Source of the DNA: Cohaesibacteraceae bacterium | Lineage (GTDB): Bacteria; Pseudomonadota; Alphaproteobacteria; Rhizobiales; Cohaesibacteraceae | DNA length: 10,796 bases | Reading direction: 5' to 3' | Assembly (NCBI GenBank): GCA_016764535.1 | Contig: JAESRR010000026.1 | Coordinates: forward strand, 1 to 10,796 | Shown here: positions 1 through 6,336 of the stretch, one piece after another | How the letters are laid out: each line of letters begins with the position of its first letter | Position numbering within the stretch: position 1 is the first letter of the stretch | Position numbers and translations under genes: made by a program | The notes under the pieces: generated by a model | What the model was told of the DNA's origin: nothing | The model's database searches: none | The model's input: only the letters and a program-made list of their open reading frames with translations

Positions 1-413
1 TGTTTTGCCAGATCTTCCTGCACGTTATCAATCGTTTTGCGATCCGGTGAACCGTCCTTTGTTTTAGGAAAAATATAGGCAAACAAATATTGTCTTATCA
101 TGGTCCTGTCGAACACAGAATTGGTAAGCGAGATCCATTGATTTACCTTTGCGCATTCAGTTGCATTGTTTGGAAATAATGCAGGTCCCTCGAATGTGGC
201 ATCGATCCAGCGCGCGATGGCTTCGCTTTCACTTAATGTAAATGTATCTGTTTTCAGCACCGGGATTTTCCCAAATGGATGAATAGCACTTACAGATTCA
301 GAATGTGGTCGCTCTATTGTGAATGTGTAATCAACCATTTTTGCAACACAGGCCATACGTACAGCACGTGTATAATTTGACTGGGGAACACCCAGAATTT
401 CAAAATTTGACAT
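1..413 (-). CDS. Glutathione S-transferase family protein, C-terminus beyond window
   Basis: This is the last visible gene of the arsR operon; 137 codons are present and the C-terminal part lies outside the window. The N-terminal half is a thioredoxin-like GST domain. It contains HPFGKIPVL (residues 45-53) with the cis-proline that contacts the glutathione backbone, followed by ESEAI (62-66), which matches the family E/Q-S-x-A-I glutamyl-binding motif. The all-alpha C-terminal domain begins near residue 85 (ECAKVNQWISLTNSVFDRTM). Such cytosolic enzymes conjugate glutathione to electrophiles or act as peroxidases or isomerases; the substrate cannot be told. The ATG at 411-413 is preceded by GGGAG seven bases upstream. 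The gap to the VOC gene is only 24 bases, so co-transcription is likely. A detoxification role is inferred from family and context. Confidence 0.9.
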   Translation of the reverse strand, partial: MSNFEILGVPQSNYTRAVRMACVAKMVDYTFTIERPHSESVSAIHPFGKIPVLKTDTFTLSESEAIARWIDATFEGPALFPNNATECAKVNQWISLTNSVFDRTMIRQYLFAYIFPKTKDGSPDRKTIDNVQEDLAK

Positions 414-437
414 TGTCTTTCTCCCACTAACTGATTG

Positions 438-896
438 TCATGAATCGCCAAACGAATTTAGTGCTCCGGCTATATCCTGTGCGGTGACATCTTTTACTTT
501 GGTTGCCAAAGTCCACGTATGTCCGAATGGATCTTTGAGCTCGCCAGTGCGATCTCCCCAGAACATATCCCTGGGTTGATCGTCGACTGCGGTCATTCCA
601 TTGTTTCTGGCTTTATCAAATGCTGCATCGACATTTTCAACATAAAGATAGAATGCGACCGACGACCCGTCTGGACCTGACGGCTTTCTGGAAGACATGG
701 GCATGGGATCGCTAAGAAAGACCATGGATGTTCCGATTTTCAAGGAAGCGTGAACAACAGTTCCCGTGCCGGGCATTTCCATTATTCCCATTACTTCTGC
801 GTCGAGTGCTTTTTCAAACAGTGCGATGGCTTTTTTGGCATCATTCACCAACATGTGTGCGGTGACAGTATGAAAACCATCGGGTTTGTATGACAT
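438..896 (-). CDS. VOC family (PhnB/glyoxalase-like) protein
   Basis: A 152-residue protein made of two beta-alpha-beta-beta-beta modules typical of the vicinal oxygen chelate fold. The first module begins HTVTAHMLVNDAKKAIALFEKAL (residues 9-31 region) and continues through HASLKIGTSMVFLSD (49-63). The second covers AFYLYVENVDAAFDKARNNG (81-100) and ends in the hallmark DPFGHTWTLAT (122-132). The PhnB/YdcJ-like branch is usually annotated as glyoxalase/bleomycin-resistance-like; its actual reaction is unknown. The start at 894-896 is preferred over an in-frame ATG at 953 because GGAGGAAT stands just upstream, and the longer form would overlap the SRPBCC gene by 55 bases and add an unrelated 19-residue leader. 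The start is 2 bases from the stop of the upstream gene, implying translational coupling. Confidence 0.88.
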   Translation of the reverse strand: MSYKPDGFHTVTAHMLVNDAKKAIALFEKALDAEVMGIMEMPGTGTVVHASLKIGTSMVFLSDPMPMSSRKPSGPDGSSVAFYLYVENVDAAFDKARNNGMTAVDDQPRDMFWGDRTGELKDPFGHTWTLATKVKDVTAQDIAGALNSFGDS

Positions 897-898
897 GT

Positions 899-1360
899 TT
901 ATTCCTCCAGATTGGCGACATAGTCTCCCAGACACTCGAAACTTGATGACCAACCCTGATTGTGTTTGACAGCCTGGTCGTCGTTTTCGAATATCTTTTG
1001 AAACAGGTGCAATTTTGTTCCCGTTGAAGAAGGTTCAAACGTGATGCAAACCTCGGTTTCGTGTTTCCGACGTCCATCTTCGTCTTGCCAGGCCCAGGTA
1101 AATACAAGTCGGGAATGAGGTGTGATTTCCTTGTATTTTCCGCTGACAGTATGTTGTCCACCTTCCGGGTTTTGCATGGTGGTCAGCCAGGCACCACCTT
1201 CGATAATTTCCATTTCAACCAGGGGGCATGCCATTCCTTTTGGTCCCCACCATTGTGCAAGCTGTTTTGGATCGGTCCATGCTTTGAAAAGTTTTTCCGG
1301 CGATGCGCGAAATTCACGAGAAAGAGAAAGCGTGTTGGACTGAAGATCAATCACTTCCAT
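899..1360 (-). CDS. SRPBCC/AHSA1 (START-like) domain protein
   Basis: A 153-residue single-domain protein of the AHSA1 (Activator of Hsp90 ATPase homologue 1-like) branch of the START/Bet v 1 superfamily. Visible signatures are the opening strand with REFRASPEKLFKAWTDP (residues 15-31), the WWGPKG turn (37-42), a central GGAW strand, TFEPSSTGTKLHLFQ (107-121) and the C-terminal helix GWSSSFECLGDYVANLE (136-152), which lines the hydrophobic cavity. Members bind hydrophobic small ligands; no catalytic activity can be assigned. The start ATG at 1358-1360 directly follows the TAA of arsR (1361-1363), so the two genes are almost certainly translationally coupled. ArsR genes paired with AHSA1 genes are a frequent arrangement in bacteria, and this copy fits it. 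Confidence 0.9.
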   Translation of the reverse strand: MEVIDLQSNTLSLSREFRASPEKLFKAWTDPKQLAQWWGPKGMACPLVEMEIIEGGAWLTTMQNPEGGQHTVSGKYKEITPHSRLVFTWAWQDEDGRRKHETEVCITFEPSSTGTKLHLFQKIFENDDQAVKHNQGWSSSFECLGDYVANLEE

Positions 1361-1735
1361 TTAAGCTGTTCCATCTTCTGATTTGTCATTTGCCTGTTCC
1401 GGCAATGTATCTAAAAAATTATCAAGGCGATCAAAACTGGTGTTCCAAAAGTCCATGTAGCGTTTTAGCCAGTGATCGAGACCTGAAAAACAATCGATGC
1501 GAAGTTTGCAAACACGCCATTGTTTTTCTATTCGTCGTTCAATCAGTCCGGATGATTCAAGAATTTTGATGTGTCGGGATAGTGCAGGTGCGCTCATTGA
1601 AAATGGCTCTGCCAGTTCTCCAACTGTGCACTCGCCACGTTTCAATAAATATTCCACAATCGCAAACCGGGTTGGATCACCCAGTGCATTGAAAATTACT
1701 GGCAATGGCGTTTTGTGTTGTATCTGTGCTGTCAT
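1361..1735 (-). CDS. ArsR-family winged-helix transcriptional regulator
   Basis: A 124-residue stand-alone ArsR/SmtB-type repressor and the first gene of a four-gene minus-strand operon. FNALGDPTRFAIVEYLLKRGE (residues 15-35) is the family opening. The helix-turn-helix spans about 37-63 (TVGELAEPFSMSAPALSRHIKILESSGL), followed by the wing IERRIEKQWRVCKL (65-78). The classical ELCVCDL metal-binding box is absent; cysteines are found at 36, 76 and 82 only. This argues against a typical arsenic or cadmium sensor, though a thiol-based response is not excluded. The C-terminus (about 84-124) is a longer helical and acidic tail. ATG is at 1733-1735, with GGAAT a few bases upstream as a modest ribosome binding site. 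A palindrome overlapping its promoter suggests autoregulation. Confidence 0.93.
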   Translation of the reverse strand: MTAQIQHKTPLPVIFNALGDPTRFAIVEYLLKRGECTVGELAEPFSMSAPALSRHIKILESSGLIERRIEKQWRVCKLRIDCFSGLDHWLKRYMDFWNTSFDRLDNFLDTLPEQANDKSEDGTA

Positions 1736-1756
1736 TATAATTCCGATGTCAATTAA

Positions 1757-1772
1757 TTAACAATAATGTTAA
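1757..1772. promoter_or_regulatory. Candidate ArsR operator (16-base inverted repeat)
   Basis: TTAACA-ATAA-TGTTAA is a perfect 6-base inverted repeat with a 4-base spacer. It lies 22 bases upstream of the arsR start and covers the predicted -10 element of that operon. ArsR-family dimers bind AT-rich inverted repeats, commonly over the promoter. Binding by this particular repressor is inferred from position and symmetry. Confidence 0.55.
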
Positions 1773-1794
1773 ATACAAAAATTGATTATGTCAA
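1766..1794 (-). promoter_or_regulatory. Candidate promoter of the arsR operon
   Basis: On the minus strand TTGACA (1789-1794) is a perfect -35 consensus. It is separated by 17 bases from TAACAT (1766-1771), a 4/6 match to the -10 element. The transcript would start about 25-30 bases ahead of the arsR ATG. The -10 overlaps the candidate operator. Confidence 0.55.
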
Positions 1795-2038
1795 TATGGG
1801 GATTTTGGCGTGAATTGTGTCGTGAAACTTGTCCGGGACCTGAGTGATCAATTTATATTCTGATTTTGTATAAATTAATTTGTTGGTCTGTCGAAGCGTC
1901 TTGTCCAGTGCTTTCAAGGCTTTGAAAGTTTTCATAAAATTGTCATCAATTTCAAATCTATTTTGGTATTTATCCTTCAAAATTTGTACAGCGGTGTTTC
2001 CTAGTGTGGGTGCAATTCTTCGCCAAGGGGATATCAGA

Positions 2039-3136
2039 ATGATGGATGGACTAAAAACCGAACTGGTCGATTTTCGCTCGCTCGAAAATGATCCCTCGCA
2101 TGAACGCCGAACAGAACTGGCGCAACATGTTGTGACACTTTTCTCGTTGACAGCGGCTACCTGTGATCAGGAGCAGCTGGAAATCTATGATGCGGTGCTG
2201 GGGCGGCTCGTTGACATGATTGAGAAAAGAGCAAGAGCGTTTGTTTCAAGCAAGCTGGCTGGCATCGACAATGCACCACATAGTATTTGTGTTAAACTTG
2301 CAAAAGACGACATTCTTGTCGCCAGTCCTATTCTCCGACGATCCAGCGTACTCACCGACGAAGACCTTGTAGATATCATCGGGTCATGCGGGGAGGGTCA
2401 TGTTGAAGCAGTATGTGATCGTACAAAAATTTCTGGACAGGTTACCGACAAAATTGTGGATTTGGGTAACGTTCGTCTGCACAAGAGGCTGGCACGGAAT
2501 GCAGGTGCACAGTTCACAGAATTAGGACTTCGACGGCTAATTGATGCGGCCTGCGGAGACGAAGAGCTTAAAGCCAGACTACAAATGCGTGGAGATGTAC
2601 CGGATGATATGATCAGTGGTATTGTGGAAGACGCAGTCTTAAAAGCGTTTGATAAACCGGATAAGGCTAGCTCAATCGACAACGGGCAACCAGTTAACGA
2701 AGCAATAGATGCCACAAAAGCTATTCTGGGTGATGAATACTGGCTTGGTAGATATGATTTTGATCGTGCTCAGGAGCGCGTTGGAGATATTATTCGACGG
2801 CAGGTTGTTGATTTTCAGTTGTTGGCCAAACACGTTAAATTGCAGGAATTCCCGGAGAGCGTTGGCATATTCAAGGTTCTGGTCGGGATGGATTTCAATT
2901 TGGCGGCCAGAGTACTTTCCCAACCCAAACTGGATCTATTTATCACTATCGTAGCCGGGTTTTCGTTTCCACGAAAACTGGTAGAGGAAATGCTTGTTTT
3001 GGGACCATGGAAATTGCGAATTTCAAGACAGCAAAGAGAACAGGCGTTACATTTTTTTGACAGAATGGATCCTGCAAAAGCAAAATCCAAATTACGTGCT
3101 CTGAGTGAAGCAGGTGCGATTCAGATCGGGGTTTAG
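2039..3136 (+). CDS. DUF2336 domain-containing protein, function unknown
   Basis: A 365-residue soluble, all-helical protein matching DUF2336, a family found mainly in Alphaproteobacteria whose biochemical function I do not know. Recognisable family blocks are LENDPSHERRTELAQHVVTLF (residues 15-35 region), AKDDILVASPILRRSSVLTDEDLVDII (88-114 region) and LARNAGAQFTELGLRRLI (151-168). The alternating helix pairs resemble HEAT-like repeats and suggest protein-protein contacts. There is no signal peptide or membrane span. The start is placed at the ATG at 2039 because AAGGGG lies eight bases upstream; an in-frame ATG at 1880 would add 53 hydrophobic residues with no ribosome binding site. The first two codons are both ATG, so 2042 is possible. 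The gene stands alone, divergent from the arsR operon, and is closed by the terminator at 3218-3250. Confidence 0.88.
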   Translation: MMDGLKTELVDFRSLENDPSHERRTELAQHVVTLFSLTAATCDQEQLEIYDAVLGRLVDMIEKRARAFVSSKLAGIDNAPHSICVKLAKDDILVASPILRRSSVLTDEDLVDIIGSCGEGHVEAVCDRTKISGQVTDKIVDLGNVRLHKRLARNAGAQFTELGLRRLIDAACGDEELKARLQMRGDVPDDMISGIVEDAVLKAFDKPDKASSIDNGQPVNEAIDATKAILGDEYWLGRYDFDRAQERVGDIIRRQVVDFQLLAKHVKLQEFPESVGIFKVLVGMDFNLAARVLSQPKLDLFITIVAGFSFPRKLVEEMLVLGPWKLRISRQQREQALHFFDRMDPAKAKSKLRALSEAGAIQIGV

Positions 3137-3217
3137 GCGATGGTGTTTATACCACCAGTTTTAAATTTCCAGTGAACTGTATAAATCAAATTGAACAATA
3201 GTCTTAAGTTTGTCCAG

Positions 3218-3250
3218 CCGGTACTGCATTTGCAGTGCCGGTATTTTATT
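3218..3250 (+). terminator. Rho-independent terminator after the DUF2336 gene
   Basis: CCGGTACTGC (3218-3227) pairs with GCAGTGCCGG (3232-3241) around an ATTT loop, with one G-U pair. TATTTTATT (3242-3250) follows as the T-rich tail. It lies about 80 bases beyond the DUF2336 stop. A weaker 5-base hairpin (TGGTG/CACCA, 3141-3157, then TTTT) directly follows the stop codon. Confidence 0.8.
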
Positions 3251-3305
3251 GCTCACAAACCCGATCATTTGGAATTTTTGATCTTGTAATAGGATGCGTT
3301 TAAAC

Positions 3306-3321
3306 ATAAAGATATCTTTAT
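3306..3321. promoter_or_regulatory. Candidate SahR-type operator ahead of the methionine operon
   Basis: ATAAAGATATCTTTAT is a perfect 16-base palindrome ending 19 bases before the regulator's ATG. A second symmetry, GATAT-CTTT-ATATC (3311-3324), overlaps it. From memory, the motif predicted for SahR (the ArsR-family S-adenosylhomocysteine-responsive regulator of methionine genes in Proteobacteria) has the same AAAGATATCTTT-like character. I did not compare it against a motif database. No unambiguous -35/-10 pair was assigned; the palindrome is placed where it could cover the promoter core or transcription start. Confidence 0.7.
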
Positions 3322-3340
3322 ATCCACAAAAAGTATCTCC

Positions 3341-4351
3341 ATGATCACGCTAGACCAAACAATCAACGCACTGAAAGCCATCGCCGAGCCGACGCGTTTG
3401 CGGTTATTGGCATTGCTGTGCAGTGGCGATTTGTCGGTGAAGGATTTGACCTGGATCCTTAATCAGAGCCAGCCCCGTATTTCCCGACATTTGAAATTAC
3501 TCAATGATGCAGGATTGATTGAAAGGTCTCCGGAAGGTTCCTGGGTTTACTATCGACTTTCAGGGAAAACCGGTTTTGCCTCAATACTGCAGGATATTCT
3601 GTCTCACGTAGATTTATCTGATGCACATACCAGTCGGGATCGGGAAAAACTGGCTACCATAAGACAACAAAACGCCGAAGTTGCTGCCAACTATTTTAAA
3701 GAAAACGCAGCCAATTGGGATCAAATTCGAACTCTTCATGTACCGGAAGATGCAGTGGAACTTGCCATGACTGACATGATTGGCAAAGAGAATTTCGGTT
3801 CACTGCTGGATCTTGGAACCGGCACAGGGCGAGTGCTGGCCCTTTTTGAAGGGCAATATGTGCGGGCTCTTGGAATAGATTCAAGTCATGAAATGCTTGC
3901 CGTCGCCCGCGCTAATCTGGACAAGGGGACCTCAACCAGAGCCCGTGTTCAACGCGGAGATATCCTCGATCTTGCAGGTTTGTCTGAACAGTATTCCCTC
4001 GTTTGTATTCATCAGGTGTTGCATTATCTGGATGATCCCAAAAGCGCTCTGATGGAAGCTTCCCGCATACTGGAAGCAGACGGGCGAATGCTAATTGTCG
4101 ATTTCTCTCCGCATGATGTTGAGCATTTAAGAGATAACCATGCTCATCGGAGATTGGGGTTTTCCAATCAACAAATGAGCAAATGGTTGAGTGAAGCCGG
4201 TCTTGCTGTCGAAAACTCGGTTCATTTGAAGCCCGACGGCTCTACCAAAACGCCACTAACGGTGAGCATGTGGCTTGCGCGTTTTAAGAATAATTCGAAA
4301 TCATCCTCCCAGGATACGACTTTTGCTCCCAATCTGGAGACTACACAATGA
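3341..4351 (+). CDS. sahR: ArsR-type regulator fused to SAM-dependent methyltransferase domain (SahR-like)
   Basis: A 336-residue two-domain protein. Residues 1-73 form an ArsR winged helix: KAIAEPTRLRLLALLCSGD at 12-30, recognition helix QPRISRHLKLLNDAG at 44-58, wing ERSPEGSWVYYRL at 61-73. A linker helix leads to a class I methyltransferase fold, with motif I LDLGTGTGRV (156-165), an acidic ribose contact region GIDSS (178-182), GDIL (206-209) and the post-motif FSPHDVEHL (255-263). The Rossmann domain is likely the ligand-sensing part, responding to SAH or SAM, although catalysis is not excluded because motif I is intact. It is the first gene of the operon and overlaps metF by ATGA. The Shine-Dalgarno sequence is weak, suggesting low expression. 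The SahR identity rests on architecture, operon partners and the upstream palindrome; a generic annotation would be metalloregulator ArsR/SmtB family methyltransferase. Confidence 0.88.
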   Translation: MITLDQTINALKAIAEPTRLRLLALLCSGDLSVKDLTWILNQSQPRISRHLKLLNDAGLIERSPEGSWVYYRLSGKTGFASILQDILSHVDLSDAHTSRDREKLATIRQQNAEVAANYFKENAANWDQIRTLHVPEDAVELAMTDMIGKENFGSLLDLGTGTGRVLALFEGQYVRALGIDSSHEMLAVARANLDKGTSTRARVQRGDILDLAGLSEQYSLVCIHQVLHYLDDPKSALMEASRILEADGRMLIVDFSPHDVEHLRDNHAHRRLGFSNQQMSKWLSEAGLAVENSVHLKPDGSTKTPLTVSMWLARFKNNSKSSSQDTTFAPNLETTQ

Positions 4352-5253
4352 CAACTGGCCAGTCCCGGTCGAAGAGATTTGCAGGTGATACCGGCATTAA
4401 TGTTTCCTTTGAGTTTTTTCCTCCCAAATCAGAAAAAATGGAAAAAACTCTTTGGGATGCTGTACGTCGACTGGAGCCACTATCTCCCAACTTTGTTTCT
4501 GTAACTTACGGGGCAGGGGGAAGCACCAGGGAGCGTACGCACAATACAGTATCGCGCATTCTATCGGAAACGACACTGTGTCCTGCCGCCCATTTAACCT
4601 GTGTAGATGCGACCAAAGAAGAAATTGATACCGTTATTCGAGGATACCACGAGATCGGTGTTCGACATATTGTGGCGTTACGTGGCGATTCAGCTGAAGG
4701 TGCTGGCGGAAAATTTCAGGCGCATAATAGCGGATATGTTTCCTCCTATGACCTTGTTGCCGGAATAAGAGAGATAGGAGACTTCGAGGTCTCTGTATCG
4801 GCCTATCCCGAGAAACATCCAAAAAGTCCTGATTTTGCATCTGACATTGATATGTTGAAACGTAAGATTGATGCCGGTGCTACGCGTGCAATCACTCAGT
4901 TCTTTTTTGATAACGAACATTATGAACGTTATCTTGAGCGCGTTCGTGCGGCTGGTATATCAATCCCGATCGTACCGGGAATTGCTCCCGTCCATGATTT
5001 CAGGAAACTTTCCAATTTTGCGTCCAAAACAGGTGCAAGTGTACCAGACTGGTTGGCGCGCCGATTTGACGGGCTTGAAAATGAAGCAGAGACCCACCGT
5101 CTTGTTGCAGCGGCTGTAGCCGCGGAACAGGTGCTTGATCTTGTTGAGCTGGGCATTCAGGATTTCCATTTTTATACGATGAACAGAGCTGATCTTGTGT
5201 ATGCCATTTGCCATTTATTAGGATTGCGCCCCCATACACATCAGGCTGCCTGA
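4348..5253 (+). CDS. metF: 5,10-methylenetetrahydrofolate reductase (MetF)
   Basis: A cytosolic flavoenzyme that reduces 5,10-methylene-THF to 5-methyl-THF, the methyl donor for the methionine synthase encoded next. At 301 residues it has the size of bacterial single-domain MetF, a (beta/alpha)8 barrel. Visible signatures are SFEFFPPK (residues 20-27), whose Glu22 matches the catalytic Glu28 of E. coli MetF; VTYGAGGSTRERT (52-64); AHLTCVD (81-87); ALRGD (110-114), with the FAD-contacting Asp; SAYPEKHP (151-158); ITQFFFD (182-188), with the folate-contacting Gln184; and DFHFYTMNR near the C-terminus. The ATG overlaps the stop of the regulator gene (ATGA), and GGAG at 4336-4339 is well placed for initiation. 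All key residues are present, so the enzyme should be active. Confidence 0.98.
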   Translation: MTTGQSRSKRFAGDTGINVSFEFFPPKSEKMEKTLWDAVRRLEPLSPNFVSVTYGAGGSTRERTHNTVSRILSETTLCPAAHLTCVDATKEEIDTVIRGYHEIGVRHIVALRGDSAEGAGGKFQAHNSGYVSSYDLVAGIREIGDFEVSVSAYPEKHPKSPDFASDIDMLKRKIDAGATRAITQFFFDNEHYERYLERVRAAGISIPIVPGIAPVHDFRKLSNFASKTGASVPDWLARRFDGLENEAETHRLVAAAVAAEQVLDLVELGIQDFHFYTMNRADLVYAICHLLGLRPHTHQAA

Positions 5254-5286
5254 TAGGTCGTCACTGCTAAAAGAAGGACCGGAACC

Positions 5287-6336
5287 ATGGCGTTCGAAAA
5301 TTTTATAAAGCCCGATAGAACCCAGGAATTACTGCAACTAGCGAAAAATCGCATTCTTGTAATGGACGGTGCCATGGGCACCATGTTGCAGGATTACAAA
5401 TTCACCGAGGAACAATTTCGGGGCGATCGGTTTGCGCGGTGGAACCAGGATATCAAAGGCAATAATGATATTTTGAATCTGACCCAGCCGGATACTGTCA
5501 AGGAAATCCATGCTGCTTTTTTTGATGCCGGCGCAGATATCATTGAAACGAATACCTTCAGTTCTACAACAATAGCCCAGGCAGATTATGCCATGGAAAG
5601 CATCGCATTTGAGCTCAATTATCAAGGTGCAAGAATTGCCAGTGAAGCCGCTCGCAAAGCAACTGATCGCGATCCTTCACGACCCCGCTTTGTGGCAGGT
5701 GCCATTGGGCCAACCAACCGCTCGGCCTCGATTTCACCCGACGTCAATAATCCAGGTTTTCGTAATGTAACATTTGACGATCTAAGAACAGCCTATGGAG
5801 ACGCTGCACGGGCGCTCTTGCTCGGCGGTGTGGATTTGCTCCTGGTTGAAACCATATTCGATACACTTAATGCAAAAGCTGCCGTATTTGCTATTGATGA
5901 GTTGTTCGAGGAATTGGGAACAAAAGTTCCAGTCATGATTTCCGGTACCATTACGGATCGATCGGGACGAACACTCTCTGGTCAAACACCAACAGCATTC
6001 TGGTATTCGGTCTCACATGCAGATCCATTTTCAATCGGATTGAACTGTGCGCTTGGTGCCGAGGAAATGCGGGCGCACATCGACGAGATCTCCACGGTTG
6101 CTCCAACGTTGGTATGTGCCTATCCCAATGCCGGTCTCCCAAATGAGTTTGGGGAGTATGATGAAAGCCCTGCGCATATGGCTGGAATGCTGGGAGAGTT
6201 TGCAAGAAGTGGCCTGGTCAATGTTGTCGGGGGGTGCTGTGGCACAACGCCTGCTCACATCAAAGAAATTGTAGATGCGGTCTCCGGTGTTAAACCCCGC
6301 GTTATTCCTTCTCGCCTGCAAGGACTCGTAGCCTGA
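5287..6336 (+). CDS. metH: Methionine synthase, homocysteine-binding module (split MetH, N-terminal part)
   Basis: A 349-residue homocysteine S-methyltransferase barrel corresponding to roughly the first third of E. coli MetH and encoded as a separate gene. It opens with [14 protein letters not shown] (residues 22-35) and contains [11 protein letters not shown] (84-94), [13 protein letters not shown] (136-148) and [12 protein letters not shown] (182-193). The zinc-binding cysteines are present: Cys254 in GLNCALG (251-257) and Cys317/Cys318 in GGCCGTTP (315-322). It binds zinc-activated homocysteine and receives the methyl group from methylcobalamin on the partner subunit. AGAAGGA at 5272-5278 is a good ribosome binding site, 33 bases after metF. 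Its TGA overlaps the next ATG (TGATG), which suggests near-equal translation of the two halves. A stand-alone betaine- or S-methylmethionine-dependent enzyme is less likely because of the coupling. Confidence 0.95.
   Translation: MAFENFIKPDRTQELLQLAKNRILVMDGAMGTMLQDYKFTEEQFRGDRFARWNQDIKGNNDILNLTQPDTVKEIHAAFFDAGADIIETNTFSSTTIAQADYAMESIAFELNYQGARIASEAARKATDRDPSRPRFVAGAIGPTNRSASISPDVNNPGFRNVTFDDLRTAYGDAARALLLGGVDLLLVETIFDTLNAKAAVFAIDELFEELGTKVPVMISGTITDRSGRTLSGQTPTAFWYSVSHADPFSIGLNCALGAEEMRAHIDEISTVAPTLVCAYPNAGLPNEFGEYDESPAHMAGMLGEFARSGLVNVVGGCCGTTPAHIKEIVDAVSGVKPRVIPSRLQGLVA

Larger units (their letters stand above)
1746..1795. repeat. Direct repeat ATGTCAAT flanking the arsR promoter region
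   Basis: The octamer ATGTCAAT occurs at 1746-1753 and again at 1788-1795, 42 bases apart centre to centre, which is four helical turns. The outer copy contains the -35 element of the arsR promoter. The two copies bracket the palindrome at 1757-1772. They could be accessory operator half-sites or chance in AT-rich DNA. Confidence 0.4.
1736..2038. other. Divergent intergenic region between arsR operon and DUF2336 gene
   Basis: This AT-rich spacer of 303 bases holds the arsR promoter and operator at its left end and the DUF2336 ribosome binding site (AAGGGG, 2025-2030) at its right end. In the middle, 1911-1928 is a perfect hairpin: CTTTCAA, loop GGCT, TTGAAAG. It is followed by only four T residues on the plus strand, so it is a poor terminator. 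No convincing promoter for the DUF2336 gene was found. A 64-codon minus-strand open frame (1786-1980) lacks a ribosome binding site and is not called. Confidence 0.6.

Noticed and set aside
1061..1381. Plus-strand open frames opposite the SRPBCC gene
   Set aside because: They are antisense to a well-supported coding sequence and show no family resemblance or ribosome binding site.
1786..1980. 64-codon minus-strand open frame in the arsR/DUF2336 spacer
   Set aside because: No ribosome binding site ahead of either ATG, lysine-rich composition typical of AT-rich noncoding DNA, and it runs over the arsR -35 region.
1880..2038. N-terminal extension of the DUF2336 protein
   Set aside because: The added 53 residues do not look like the family and have no Shine-Dalgarno sequence, whereas the ATG at 2039 has AAGGGG at ideal spacing.
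3137..3340. SAM, SAH or cobalamin riboswitch ahead of the methionine operon
   Set aside because: The leader is short, its strong hairpin has terminator form directly after the DUF2336 gene, and no conserved riboswitch boxes were recognised. The palindromic operator explains control better. An Infernal/Rfam scan would settle it.
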